A DNA stretch of 36,688 nucleotides, from contig CAIYPC010000536.1 in the NCBI GenBank assembly GCA_903927975.1, positions 1-36,688 on the forward strand, read 5' to 3'. The notes beneath the pieces are model-generated. The model searched no databases. It was not told the DNA's origin and saw nothing but the letters and a program-made list of their open reading frames with translations. The stretch's first letter is position 1, and the number at the start of each line of letters is the position of its first letter. The position numbers were made by a program, and so were the translations under genes. Shown here piece after piece: positions 25,142 to 32,915 of the stretch. Source of the stretch: an uncultured Bacteroidota bacterium (GTDB lineage: Bacteria; Bacteroidota; Bacteroidia; Chitinophagales; Chitinophagaceae).

Positions 25142-25205
25142 GATTATCATTCTAAGCAAAACAAGCGATTGACACATCATTTTTCACAGCAAAACTCTTT
25201 ATAAA

Positions 25206-26819
25206 ATGAAGTATTCAAAATATATATTTTTTTACATGCTATTTGGGGTGATAATTTTTTCTTCCTGTACAAAGAATTTTCAGGAGCTAAATGCAACCCA
25301 CAATAATCCATCAGCCACCACCATCGGCCCACTGGTGAACAGTGCCATTAGTACGCTTTTTTTGACCGGGACTGAACAGGCTTCTGTCCATAACGATTAT
25401 TATTATACGATCACTCAACTGGGAGCAACTTCGAGTATTTCAGGATATGTTTTGTCGAATGCAGTAAACGAAATCTGGGGCAATTATTATAGCACGTTAC
25501 AAAACCTGAATTTGATCCAGGACAAAATAAATGAGGTTAGCGATAAGGAGTCGATGAATAATATCCAGGCAATATTGTACACGCTCCGTGCTTACAAAAC
25601 TTTTAGAGTGACTGATCAATTTGGTGATATTCCATATTTCAATGCTGGCAAAGCTTATAAAGGAGATGTTGCAAGTTTTAGAGTTGCCTATGATTCACAG
25701 CAATCCATTTATGATTCACTGTTAAGTAATCTTACCTGGGCAGTAAAAAATATAAATACAAATAGTGGTGCTACCACATCAGCAGGTAATCCGTATGCAA
25801 CTATTCCTGGCTATGATCCGCTGTTGAATGGCGATATGACCAAATGGCTAAAATTTGCAAATTCATTAAGGCTTCGTTATGCCATGCAAATGGTAGAAAA
25901 AGATCCTGCTACCGCAACACCAATTATTCAGGATGTAATGAGCGGAAGCGCACCATTGATTGATTCTGCTAATGATATATGTATGTGGCCAGCATCGTTA
26001 GGCGGTTATGATCTTTGGGTTAGATGGTGGAGCTTCTCTTCTGGCGGTGCAGGTTTTGTGCGCATGAGCAGCACCATGTGGAATATGGTATCAGATAATA
26101 ATACAAATGCGGGGATATTTGATCCAAGAGCAAATCTCTTTGTAACAACCAATCAAGCTGGCAACTGGGCACCCTATACTATTGGAGTAAGCACAGGTGA
26201 TGCCATCAATGCATACTTTTCACCCACCGATCCAACACAAAAGAACAATTGTATCTATTCTCCGCTTAATTGGTATCTGGTTCGCGATGAATGGTACATC
26301 CCTGAATTGCTAATGACTGAAGCCGAAGTTCATTTTTTAAAGGCAGAAGCTTACGCGAGGGGGCTTGGTGTAGGCCAAAGCGTACCTAATGCACAAACTG
26401 AATATCAGGCTGGCATCACGTCATCAGTTAATTTCTGGTATAATATAGCCGCAACAACTAACGATCCTAGTGAAAATTGGTCGGCAGTTGCGCCGCCGCC
26501 GCCAACAAACGTGCAAATGACTGCGCTGTTTAATAATCCAAAAGTTGCATTTACCGGAACGAGCACTGATGCGGTGACAAAAATTTATGCACAGGAATGG
26601 TTAGCATCTTTCCGTCAGCCATGGCTTGCATTTAATTTGTGGAGAAGAACAGGAAACACACCTGTTGATCCAGCAAGCGTTCCTACTTCTACCAATGCTA
26701 CGTTTTATCGGTTGCCTTATGCACAAGATGAAGCAGTGAATAATGAAGTGAATTATAATGCGCAGGTATCTAAAATGGGCGGAAATAATTCTAATATAAA
26801 AGTTTGGTGGATGCCATAA
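25206..26819 (+). CDS. SusD/RagB-family nutrient-binding outer-membrane lipoprotein
   Basis: A 537-residue surface lipoprotein and lid of the SusC channel. The signal peptide ends at lipobox FSSC (C21) followed by TKNFQELN, the typical start of the SusD-like_2 (PF12771) type. The alpha-helical TPR-like regions are seen around 55-165 (VNEIWGNYYSTLQNLNLI, TLRAYKTFRVTDQFGDIPYF) and the C-terminal part contains ELLMTEAEVHFLKAEAYARG and the terminal LPYAQDEAVNNEVNYNAQV. It binds the ligand and delivers it to SusC. It lies 64 bp after the SusC stop. No glycoside hydrolase or peptidase is next to it, so the substrate is unknown. Confidence 0.95.
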   Translation: MKYSKYIFFYMLFGVIIFSSCTKNFQELNATHNNPSATTIGPLVNSAISTLFLTGTEQASVHNDYYYTITQLGATSSISGYVLSNAVNEIWGNYYSTLQNLNLIQDKINEVSDKESMNNIQAILYTLRAYKTFRVTDQFGDIPYFNAGKAYKGDVASFRVAYDSQQSIYDSLLSNLTWAVKNINTNSGATTSAGNPYATIPGYDPLLNGDMTKWLKFANSLRLRYAMQMVEKDPATATPIIQDVMSGSAPLIDSANDICMWPASLGGYDLWVRWWSFSSGGAGFVRMSSTMWNMVSDNNTNAGIFDPRANLFVTTNQAGNWAPYTIGVSTGDAINAYFSPTDPTQKNNCIYSPLNWYLVRDEWYIPELLMTEAEVHFLKAEAYARGLGVGQSVPNAQTEYQAGITSSVNFWYNIAATTNDPSENWSAVAPPPPTNVQMTALFNNPKVAFTGTSTDAVTKIYAQEWLASFRQPWLAFNLWRRTGNTPVDPASVPTSTNATFYRLPYAQDEAVNNEVNYNAQVSKMGGNNSNIKVWWMP

Positions 26820-26866
26820 TAAACTCTTTCGCAGTTTTAGGTTTAAGCAATAGTATCTAATACAAG

Positions 26867-26893
26867 GGCCTTGAAATTTTTCAAGGCCTTTTG
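26867..26893 (+). terminator. intrinsic terminator after susD
   Basis: A perfect stem GGCCTTGAA (26867-26875 region) with TTCAAGGCC (26880-26888) and an AT-rich loop, followed by TTTTGTTTT. It ends the SusC/SusD transcript before the convergent carbonic anhydrase gene. Confidence 0.9.
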
Positions 26894-26918
26894 TTTTAAT
26901 AAAGATTATGAAGAACTT

Positions 26919-27554
26919 TTACAAATCATCATACTCATACAAAGAATCAATATGAGAATCGGAATTCATTTGAAAAACGGGCTTAATAAACCCATCCTTT
27001 AACCCATATACCCAACCATGCAGTTGCGGCCTTTGTTCATTTTGCCAAGCCCTCTGAATAATAGAAGTTTTAGCAAGATGCAACACCTGTTCCTGCACAT
27101 TTAATTCAGTTAATCGATCAGTGCGTTTTTCTTCATCACCGATTGAATCTAATTCATCGCGGTGCAGTCTATACACGTCTTTAATATTGCGGAGCCACAT
27201 ATTCAGCACCTGTTTGAAATCGTGCTTTGTCATGGCTGCTTTAATCCCACCACAACCATAATGTCCGCAGACAATCACATGCTTCACTTTAAGATGGCTG
27301 ACTGCATATTCAAGAACGCTCAGCAAATTCACATCGGTATGAATTACCATGTTGGCTATATTGCGGTGTACAAAAATTTCGCCTGGCTGTGTGCCCGTGA
27401 TTTCATTAGCGGGAACACGGCTGTCGCTACAGCCTATCCACAAAAACTCCGGGGTTTGCAAATGAGAAAGGCGTTCAAAATATTCGGGGTCATCTAATTT
27501 TTTCTCGGCAGCCCATGCTTTATTTTCTAATAATAATTTATCTATTGAATACAT
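26919..27554 (-). CDS. can: beta-class carbonic anhydrase
   Basis: A 211-residue zinc enzyme that interconverts CO2 and bicarbonate in the cytoplasm. The zinc ligands are C42 (CSDSR, with the D44/R46 dyad), H98 and C101 (GHYGCGG). Length and motifs match E. coli Can. It lies downstream of a SulP-family transporter on the same strand, with 206 bp between; in several bacteria such pairs, or fusions of the two, supply bicarbonate, so a joint role in inorganic carbon supply or pH control is likely. Confidence 0.95.
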   Translation of the reverse strand: MYSIDKLLLENKAWAAEKKLDDPEYFERLSHLQTPEFLWIGCSDSRVPANEITGTQPGEIFVHRNIANMVIHTDVNLLSVLEYAVSHLKVKHVIVCGHYGCGGIKAAMTKHDFKQVLNMWLRNIKDVYRLHRDELDSIGDEEKRTDRLTELNVQEQVLHLAKTSIIQRAWQNEQRPQLHGWVYGLKDGFIKPVFQMNSDSHIDSLYEYDDL

Positions 27555-27732
27555 ATTGAAGATTGAATTTTTTAAATATTTGTTTCTTGTATTTCCTCAT
27601 TCCTTGCCTTGCTTCATTTCTTTGTTGAAGATAATTTTGTTTTTTATTAATTGGCGTCTTTAATATTATCTCGTCAACAAATTTACGGTTAAGGAATCTG
27701 TTTATTTTACTGCTGAATTTTTTATCAGGCAT
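27538..27732 (-). CDS. possible small basic protein between sulP and can
   Basis: A 64-codon frame from the ATG at 27732 that fills the gap between the transporter and the carbonic anhydrase and overlaps the latter by 17 bases. Its translation is extremely basic ([18 protein letters not shown], then [12 protein letters not shown]) and I do not recognise it. It could equally be chance in AT-rich sequence, where Lys/Asn-rich frames are common. There is no independent sign of translation. Confidence 0.25.
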   Translation of the reverse strand: MPDKKFSSKINRFLNRKFVDEIILKTPINKKQNYLQQRNEARQGMRKYKKQIFKKFNLQYVFNR

Positions 27733-27760
27733 TTTAAATAGGATATGGTTTGAAAAGTGC

Positions 27761-29335
27761 TTACGCAATCTTTAGTTGAAAATCATCCTGCGTGTTAACC
27801 AATTGGTGCAATGCCTTATATTGACTTTTTTTAATTTCAACTTTGATATTGTTAAGATGGGCATGTTGCAAAAACTCATTGATAACATCAATAATATCTT
27901 TATCAATAAAATCTGCGCGGGTCATATCAATGAGAACATAAGATTCTTCAGGTACAGATTCCAGTTTTTCCTTCACAATTGGCTTGTTTAAAAACGAAAC
28001 ATCTTTGCGAAAACGAACTAGATATTTGTTATCATCATGAACTACCATTACTGCAGATTTGAAATTGCTTCTAATCAAAAAGAACAAACCCACGCCAATG
28101 CCAATAACAATTCCTATCAGTAAATCACTTAATAAAATAGCAATGATTGTTATTAAAAACGGAATCAATTGATCCCAACCTTTTTTATAGAAATCTTTAA
28201 AAATAGAAGGCTTCACTAATTTGTAACCAGTAACAATCAATATAGCAGCCAACGCACTTAACGGGATTTTATTAAGAAGAGCTGGGATTAATAATACACT
28301 TAAAAAAATCAATAAGCCATGTAAAATAGTTGACAACTTGCTGTTTGCTCCAGCATTCACATTCGCAGAACTGCGCACGATAACAGATGTTACTGGAAGT
28401 CCGCCCAGTAACCCAGATACTAAATTTCCAACTCCCTGAGCTTTAAGTTCACGATTGGTGGGCGAACTGCGATTATATGGATCAAGCTTATCAACGGCTT
28501 CGAGGCTAAGCAAAGTTTCAAGGCTTGCCACAAGTGCAATTGTAACTCCGGTTATCCATACCTGTGAATTTCCAAGATGCTCCCATGAAGGGAAAGTAAA
28601 AAAGCTACCAAAAGATTTTAAGTCGCTTGCAACGGGCAATGCCACCATATGATCTTTGTCTATTGAAAATTTTGATGCTGATCCAAGTAAAAACTCATTC
28701 ACGCCAATCGCAAATGCAACTGCTATTAGTGGTGCGGGCACCCATTGAAATAATTTTTTGCTTTTGAAAAATGGTTTGTCCCAAAGCACAAGAATAATTA
28801 TAGAAAAAATCCCAATGGCAATGGATGCTGGCGAAAGATAGTTGAGTGAATAAATGATTTCAGAAAACGTATTGTTTTTATCAATTTGAATGAAAGCTTC
28901 ATCGCCTGAAAAATCTTTGTCGTAGCCAACAAAATGCGGCAATTGTTTTAGGATAAGAATGATGCCGATGGCCGCAAGCATTCCGCGGATAACAGAATTG
29001 GGAACATAATCTCCAATGATGCCCGCTTTCAAAAAACCGAAAATGATTTGAAGCGCACCAGCAATTACAACCGAAATTAGAAATGCTTCATAAGCGGGCA
29101 TTTTTCCGATGGCAGTTGCAACAACTGCTGTAAGGCCCGCTGCAGGACCACTCACGCTAAGGCTGGAGCCGCTTAATAACCCTACAATAATTCCGCCAGC
29201 CATACCAGCAATAATTCCTGAGAAAAGCGGTGCGTTTGAACCAAGCGCAACACCTAAGCAAAGTGGCAATGCCACCAAAAATACTACTATCGAAGCAGGA
29301 GCATCTGCACCTACGTTTTGAAAAATCTTTTTCAT
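27761..29335 (-). CDS. SulP-family inorganic anion transporter with STAS domain
   Basis: A 524-residue inner-membrane transporter. About 11-14 hydrophobic segments occupy residues 10-410, with the SulP signatures in the first helices (PLCLGVALGSNAPLFSGIIAGMAGGIIVG and SGPAAGLTAVV). Residues about 430-515 form a cytoplasmic STAS domain (YVLIDMTRADFIDKDIIDVINEFL). SulP proteins carry sulfate, bicarbonate or dicarboxylates; the neighbouring beta-carbonic anhydrase favours bicarbonate (BicA-like) here, but that is an inference. The start codon is preceded by a tandem 12-bp repeat. Confidence 0.93.
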   Translation of the reverse strand: MKKIFQNVGADAPASIVVFLVALPLCLGVALGSNAPLFSGIIAGMAGGIIVGLLSGSSLSVSGPAAGLTAVVATAIGKMPAYEAFLISVVIAGALQIIFGFLKAGIIGDYVPNSVIRGMLAAIGIILILKQLPHFVGYDKDFSGDEAFIQIDKNNTFSEIIYSLNYLSPASIAIGIFSIIILVLWDKPFFKSKKLFQWVPAPLIAVAFAIGVNEFLLGSASKFSIDKDHMVALPVASDLKSFGSFFTFPSWEHLGNSQVWITGVTIALVASLETLLSLEAVDKLDPYNRSSPTNRELKAQGVGNLVSGLLGGLPVTSVIVRSSANVNAGANSKLSTILHGLLIFLSVLLIPALLNKIPLSALAAILIVTGYKLVKPSIFKDFYKKGWDQLIPFLITIIAILLSDLLIGIVIGIGVGLFFLIRSNFKSAVMVVHDDNKYLVRFRKDVSFLNKPIVKEKLESVPEESYVLIDMTRADFIDKDIIDVINEFLQHAHLNNIKVEIKKSQYKALHQLVNTQDDFQLKIA

Positions 29336-29338
29336 GCT

Positions 29339-29362
29339 GATTTATAAAAGGATTTATAAAAG
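29339..29362. repeat. tandem 12-bp repeat in the sulP leader
   Basis: Two perfect copies of GATTTATAAAAG, back to back, begin 4 bases from the sulP start codon. On the transcribed strand they read CTTTTATAAATC twice, which covers the place where a ribosome-binding site would be. A change in copy number would alter the leader. Confidence 0.75.
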
Positions 29363-29422
29363 AAGATAATGATGATGCTAATAATGCATCAATTAATTTT
29401 TAAGAAATGGAATGAGAAAAGA

Positions 29423-29722
29423 TCAGCAGTTTGGCGGTGGCGTGGGAATATCATCTGCATGTCTTGCTATTAAAGCTTCTGCCTGATGATGGGCTGCAAT
29501 GAATGAAATAATGTTCAGGGAGATGATGTATGAATGATGATTCGGTAAAAAATGCTTGTTTATCTCTTCACCAAAGCCTGGATTTTTTGATGAATCTTTT
29601 GCATGAACAATTTCTTCGGTCATTTGCCCTGATGATAGCCAGCTTACTATCTGTTTAAGTGGCAGCAACTGAATGCTCAGGACCAAAAGAAGAAGAATTG
29701 ATATTGCTTTTTTCAATTTCAT
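29423..29722 (-). CDS. small exported protein with C-terminal PPPNC
   Basis: A 99-residue protein of unknown function. The N-terminus (MKLKKAISILLLLVLSIQLLPLKQI) is a signal peptide or anchor; the ATG at 29722 starts it correctly, whereas the frame to 29761 adds an unlikely extension. The middle is polar with a second hydrophobic patch (SYIISLNIISFIAAHH), and the protein ends DIPTPPPNC, a short Pro-rich tail with the only cysteine as last residue. Similar small proteins occur in Bacteroidota near metal-efflux genes as far as I recall, but none is present here. It is between the sulP and fabG genes, same strand. Confidence 0.6.
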   Translation of the reverse strand: MKLKKAISILLLLVLSIQLLPLKQIVSWLSSGQMTEEIVHAKDSSKNPGFGEEINKHFLPNHHSYIISLNIISFIAAHHQAEALIARHADDIPTPPPNC

Positions 29723-29831
29723 GAAGTGCGCGAAACTAACAATACCATTTTGAAAAAGCAAATACCCAGAATAACCTTAACAAAATTTAAGTTTATTACT
29801 CTATAAAATTTGTGTACTGATTGGATTGAAA

Positions 29832-30581
29832 TTAAATATTTAATCCGCCGCAAGTGCTGAGCACCTGACCCGTGATGTATGAGCTCATATCGCTTGCGAG
29901 GAATAATGCAGTGTTTGCAATTTCTTCAGCCTTGCCAAATCTTCCTAATGGAATTTTTTCAAGAAATGATTTAGACGCATCGCCATCTTTTAAATAATGT
30001 GTCATATCTGTTTCAATAAATCCAGGAGCAATTGCATTGCAACGGATGTTTCGGCTTCCCAGTTCATGAGCAATTGATTTGGTGAAACCGATGATGCCTG
30101 CTTTGGAAGCGGCATAGCTGCTCTGTCCTGCGTTTCCTTTAATGCCAATGATAGAGCTCATGTTAATAATGCTTCCTTTTTTTGCTTTCATCATTGGGCG
30201 GATCACTTGCTTGGTGATATTATAAACGCTTTTCAGATTTATGTTTATCACATCATCCCATTGTTCGGGTGTGAGGCGCAACAATAAATTGTCTTTTGAA
30301 ATGCCGGCATTGTTCACACAAATATCCACTGTGCCAAATTCTTTCATCACATCATTCACGAATATTTCGCATTCCGCATATACGGAAGCGTTACTTTTAT
30401 AAGCTTTTGCTTTCACGCCAAAGCCACTCAGTTTTTCTTCCAATGCGATTGCTTTTTCTTCGCTGCTTAAATAAGTGAAAGCAATGTTTGCGCCATGCTC
30501 AGCAAGCTTTAATGCAATTGCCTCGCCAATTCCGCGACTGGCGCCAGTGATAATGGCTATTTTATTTTCGAGCAGTTTCAT
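29832..30581 (-). CDS. fabG: 3-oxoacyl-[acyl-carrier-protein] reductase
   Basis: A 249-residue short-chain dehydrogenase that reduces 3-oxoacyl-ACP with NADPH in fatty acid elongation. It has the nucleotide-binding TGASRGIGEAIA (12-23), NNAGIS (90-95), and the catalytic S143, Y156, K160 (SSYAASKAG), plus PGFIETDMT and the C-terminal GQVLSTCGGLNI typical of FabG (usually ...DGGM). The final Cys-Gly-Gly instead of Asp-Gly-Gly is a small variation. It is not next to other fab genes; an alternative acyl-CoA or other keto substrate cannot be excluded. Confidence 0.93.
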   Translation of the reverse strand: MKLLENKIAIITGASRGIGEAIALKLAEHGANIAFTYLSSEEKAIALEEKLSGFGVKAKAYKSNASVYAECEIFVNDVMKEFGTVDICVNNAGISKDNLLLRLTPEQWDDVININLKSVYNITKQVIRPMMKAKKGSIINMSSIIGIKGNAGQSSYAASKAGIIGFTKSIAHELGSRNIRCNAIAPGFIETDMTHYLKDGDASKSFLEKIPLGRFGKAEEIANTALFLASDMSSYITGQVLSTCGGLNI

Positions 30582-30637
30582 GTTGTTGTTTTGTAGTTGG
30601 ATTTTTATGCAAGATAATAGAAAGAAATTTTATTGCA

Positions 30638-31585
30638 TCAGCCTTCCATCAACGATGGCCTTTCACTTATCTCATGATACTTGATCACATCGTTTGCAAA
30701 ATAATGTATGACCATGCTTTTTCTTGTCAGCTCGGCATTTGCAACGGGCATTCCTCCATGCACAAGGTTTGCATGCCATATAAATACATCTCCTTTTTTT
30801 GCAAGGAAAATTTTTTTCTCCAACTGTTTTTCCGCGATTGCTTTCTCAATCACATCTTCATAATCAACATAATCTTTTTTGCCAAGGGTGAGCGCAGTTT
30901 CTCCTTCATTGAAATCATTATTGAGTAGATAAGGCATGCGATGACTTCCAGGATAATAAAACAATGGACCATTATCTATGCTCGTATCCTCAAGCGCAAC
31001 CCACACCGCAATCAAATAGCCCAATGGATATGTCGTCATGTGAATGCTGTCAGAATGTGCCCGCTGTCCACTGCCGTAAATAAAATTGATGGTTTGAAAT
31101 GGAACAACTTCTCCGCCTAAAATGAAAGATAAAATTTCATTCAATCTTTTTTCAAGGGTTATTTTTTTTATGAAAGATGAAATTTTATTTGCGAACATCA
31201 GCTTGTTATCATGTGTTGGCTGCAGTTTTTTTTGCCCTACCAGTTTTTCTATTTCTTTATTGATAGATTCAACCATTGGGTTGTCGAAAAAGTTATTCAA
31301 AATCAAATAGCCATTGTCAGACCATGATAATAACTGTTGCTGAACATCCATAGAAAAATGTTTGAACTGTTCTTTTGAAGGAACTAAATTTTTAGAATGG
31401 CCGATATCGAGCCATGCTTTTGATTCTTTATCGGGAAAATCTTTGCTCGAAATGGAAGCAATCAACGGTTTGTTTATATTATACTTTTTATAAGCAGCTT
31501 TATTGTGCAGAAGGCTTTTGTAATGAACAAGATTATAAGCCCAATGAGCAAACTTAAATTGCTTGAATCGATCGAACGCTGCCAT
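30638..31585 (-). CDS. phytanoyl-CoA dioxygenase (PhyH) family protein
   Basis: A 315-residue Fe(II)/2-oxoglutarate-dependent oxygenase. The facial triad is H177-x-D179 (AHSDSIHM) and H276 (LVHGGMP); R288 (TRKSMVIHYF) should bind 2-oxoglutarate. Family members hydroxylate many substrates, from fatty acyl-CoA to small osmolytes and antibiotics, so the substrate is unknown. The N-terminal 75 residues (FKFAHWAYNLVHYKSLLHNKAAYKKY) are not part of the core and may bind a partner or membrane. It lies 56 bp upstream of fabG on the same strand, hence possibly cotranscribed. Confidence 0.88.
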   Translation of the reverse strand: MAAFDRFKQFKFAHWAYNLVHYKSLLHNKAAYKKYNINKPLIASISSKDFPDKESKAWLDIGHSKNLVPSKEQFKHFSMDVQQQLLSWSDNGYLILNNFFDNPMVESINKEIEKLVGQKKLQPTHDNKLMFANKISSFIKKITLEKRLNEILSFILGGEVVPFQTINFIYGSGQRAHSDSIHMTTYPLGYLIAVWVALEDTSIDNGPLFYYPGSHRMPYLLNNDFNEGETALTLGKKDYVDYEDVIEKAIAEKQLEKKIFLAKKGDVFIWHANLVHGGMPVANAELTRKSMVIHYFANDVIKYHEISERPSLMEG

Positions 31586-31655
31586 ATTGATTTATTGCAT
31601 TATTGAAGTTCGTCAAAATAAAGCGATTTTTGACTATGAGTAAAATGATTATTTA

Positions 31656-32915
31656 ATGATGGATGGAAGAAAAAGTTTAAGAACATGGCTGCTTGTGGCA
31701 TTTGCTATAGAAACATTATGCGCCACTTATTTTCTGAAACTACAACTGCTTGCAGGTTTTGCTTCCATTCTTTATTTCTTATGCGGGATAGGCATTGCCG
31801 TGATAATCTTATTTCTTCCTCAAGCAAAAAAGCCCACATTCAATTTTAGCAGCTCGTCTCAAAATTGTTTCAGGTTTTTTTTGATAGCAGCGATAGGTAT
31901 TTTTCTTTATTGGTTATCAAGTTCCATCATCTATGAAAATTCGCTTGATTTTCACAATGCTGATATGCTTCCTGTTATTAAAAAAATGGACCAGCGTTTT
32001 TTGAGCGACCAATGGAAACATGTGTATGATAATATCCCGGAATTATGGAATGGCACTCGACCTATCTATCTTCCTGCAATGTGGCTTCCTTTTGCGCCTG
32101 CTGTTGCATTGAATATTGACATACGCTGGATCACAGTTGCTTGTATGTTTTTTGTGTTTACAACAACGGCATTCATGCTTTCATTCAAACAAAAATTTTC
32201 TTATATAATTTTATTGATTGCCGGAATCCTTTTGTGTTGGCTGCTTTTAGAAGATGACACGCATAGCTTTATTAGTTTTTCCGAAGAAGGTGCCGTTGTG
32301 CTGTATTATTTTTTGCTTGTTTTTGCGCTTGTGTCCGAGAACATTATTTTTATTGCCATTACTGCTTGTTTATGCATGTTGAGCAGATATTCTTTGGTGG
32401 GATGGCTGCCTGCATTTTTTATTTTTCTGTTGATTAATAAAAAGAATAAGCAAGCATCCATCTTTGTATTTCTTGGTATCTTGTCATTCTTGTTTCTTTT
32501 CATAATCCCTTTTGGCTGGGATGCTTTTTTACATTTCATACAATTGCCGTCTCAGTATATTGGTTTTTCTAAGATTGTTTGGCGCGATAGCCCCGAAGTA
32601 TTTTTAAATTATCTCGGCTTTGCAAAATTTTTCGGGGCTGATAAAATGAATGTATTGCATCTGCTGTTGATTAGTTTCGCATTTATCATTCCAACAGCCT
32701 TCATCTTGCTTTGCAATTATTATAAAAAGAAAAAAAATCTTTTTAATATTCCATTAGCAGCATTAAAAATTGCGCTCGTCATTTTCTATAATTTTATTGA
32801 TGTTCCTTATCTCTATTTATTCTACACTTCAACATTCGTTAGCCTTGCTATCGTTGCAATTTTTATGAATGAGAATAATTGTGATGTAGATTTTCAACCG
32901 CTTGCTGCGTATTAA
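31656..32915 (+). CDS. multi-pass integral membrane protein, GT-C-like
   Basis: A 419-residue protein with about ten hydrophobic segments (about 10-30, 33-53, 71-92, 140-175, 180-198, 205-255, 265-285, 340-360, 370-410). The loop after the third segment carries SLDFHNADMLPVIKKMDQRFLSDQWKHVYDN and then RPIYLPAMWLPFAPAVAL; acidic residues near the first large extracytoplasmic loop followed by a Y-x-P...P pattern recall polyprenol-phosphate-sugar glycosyltransferases of the GT-C class (DUF2029/GT87-like). The assignment is weak. Its TAA overlaps the stop of the convergent GH3-type gene in a shared TTAA. Divergent from the PhyH gene with 70 bp between. Confidence 0.75.
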   Translation: MMDGRKSLRTWLLVAFAIETLCATYFLKLQLLAGFASILYFLCGIGIAVIILFLPQAKKPTFNFSSSSQNCFRFFLIAAIGIFLYWLSSSIIYENSLDFHNADMLPVIKKMDQRFLSDQWKHVYDNIPELWNGTRPIYLPAMWLPFAPAVALNIDIRWITVACMFFVFTTTAFMLSFKQKFSYIILLIAGILLCWLLLEDDTHSFISFSEEGAVVLYYFLLVFALVSENIIFIAITACLCMLSRYSLVGWLPAFFIFLLINKKNKQASIFVFLGILSFLFLFIIPFGWDAFLHFIQLPSQYIGFSKIVWRDSPEVFLNYLGFAKFFGADKMNVLHLLLISFAFIIPTAFILLCNYYKKKKNLFNIPLAALKIALVIFYNFIDVPYLYLFYTSTFVSLAIVAIFMNENNCDVDFQPLAAY

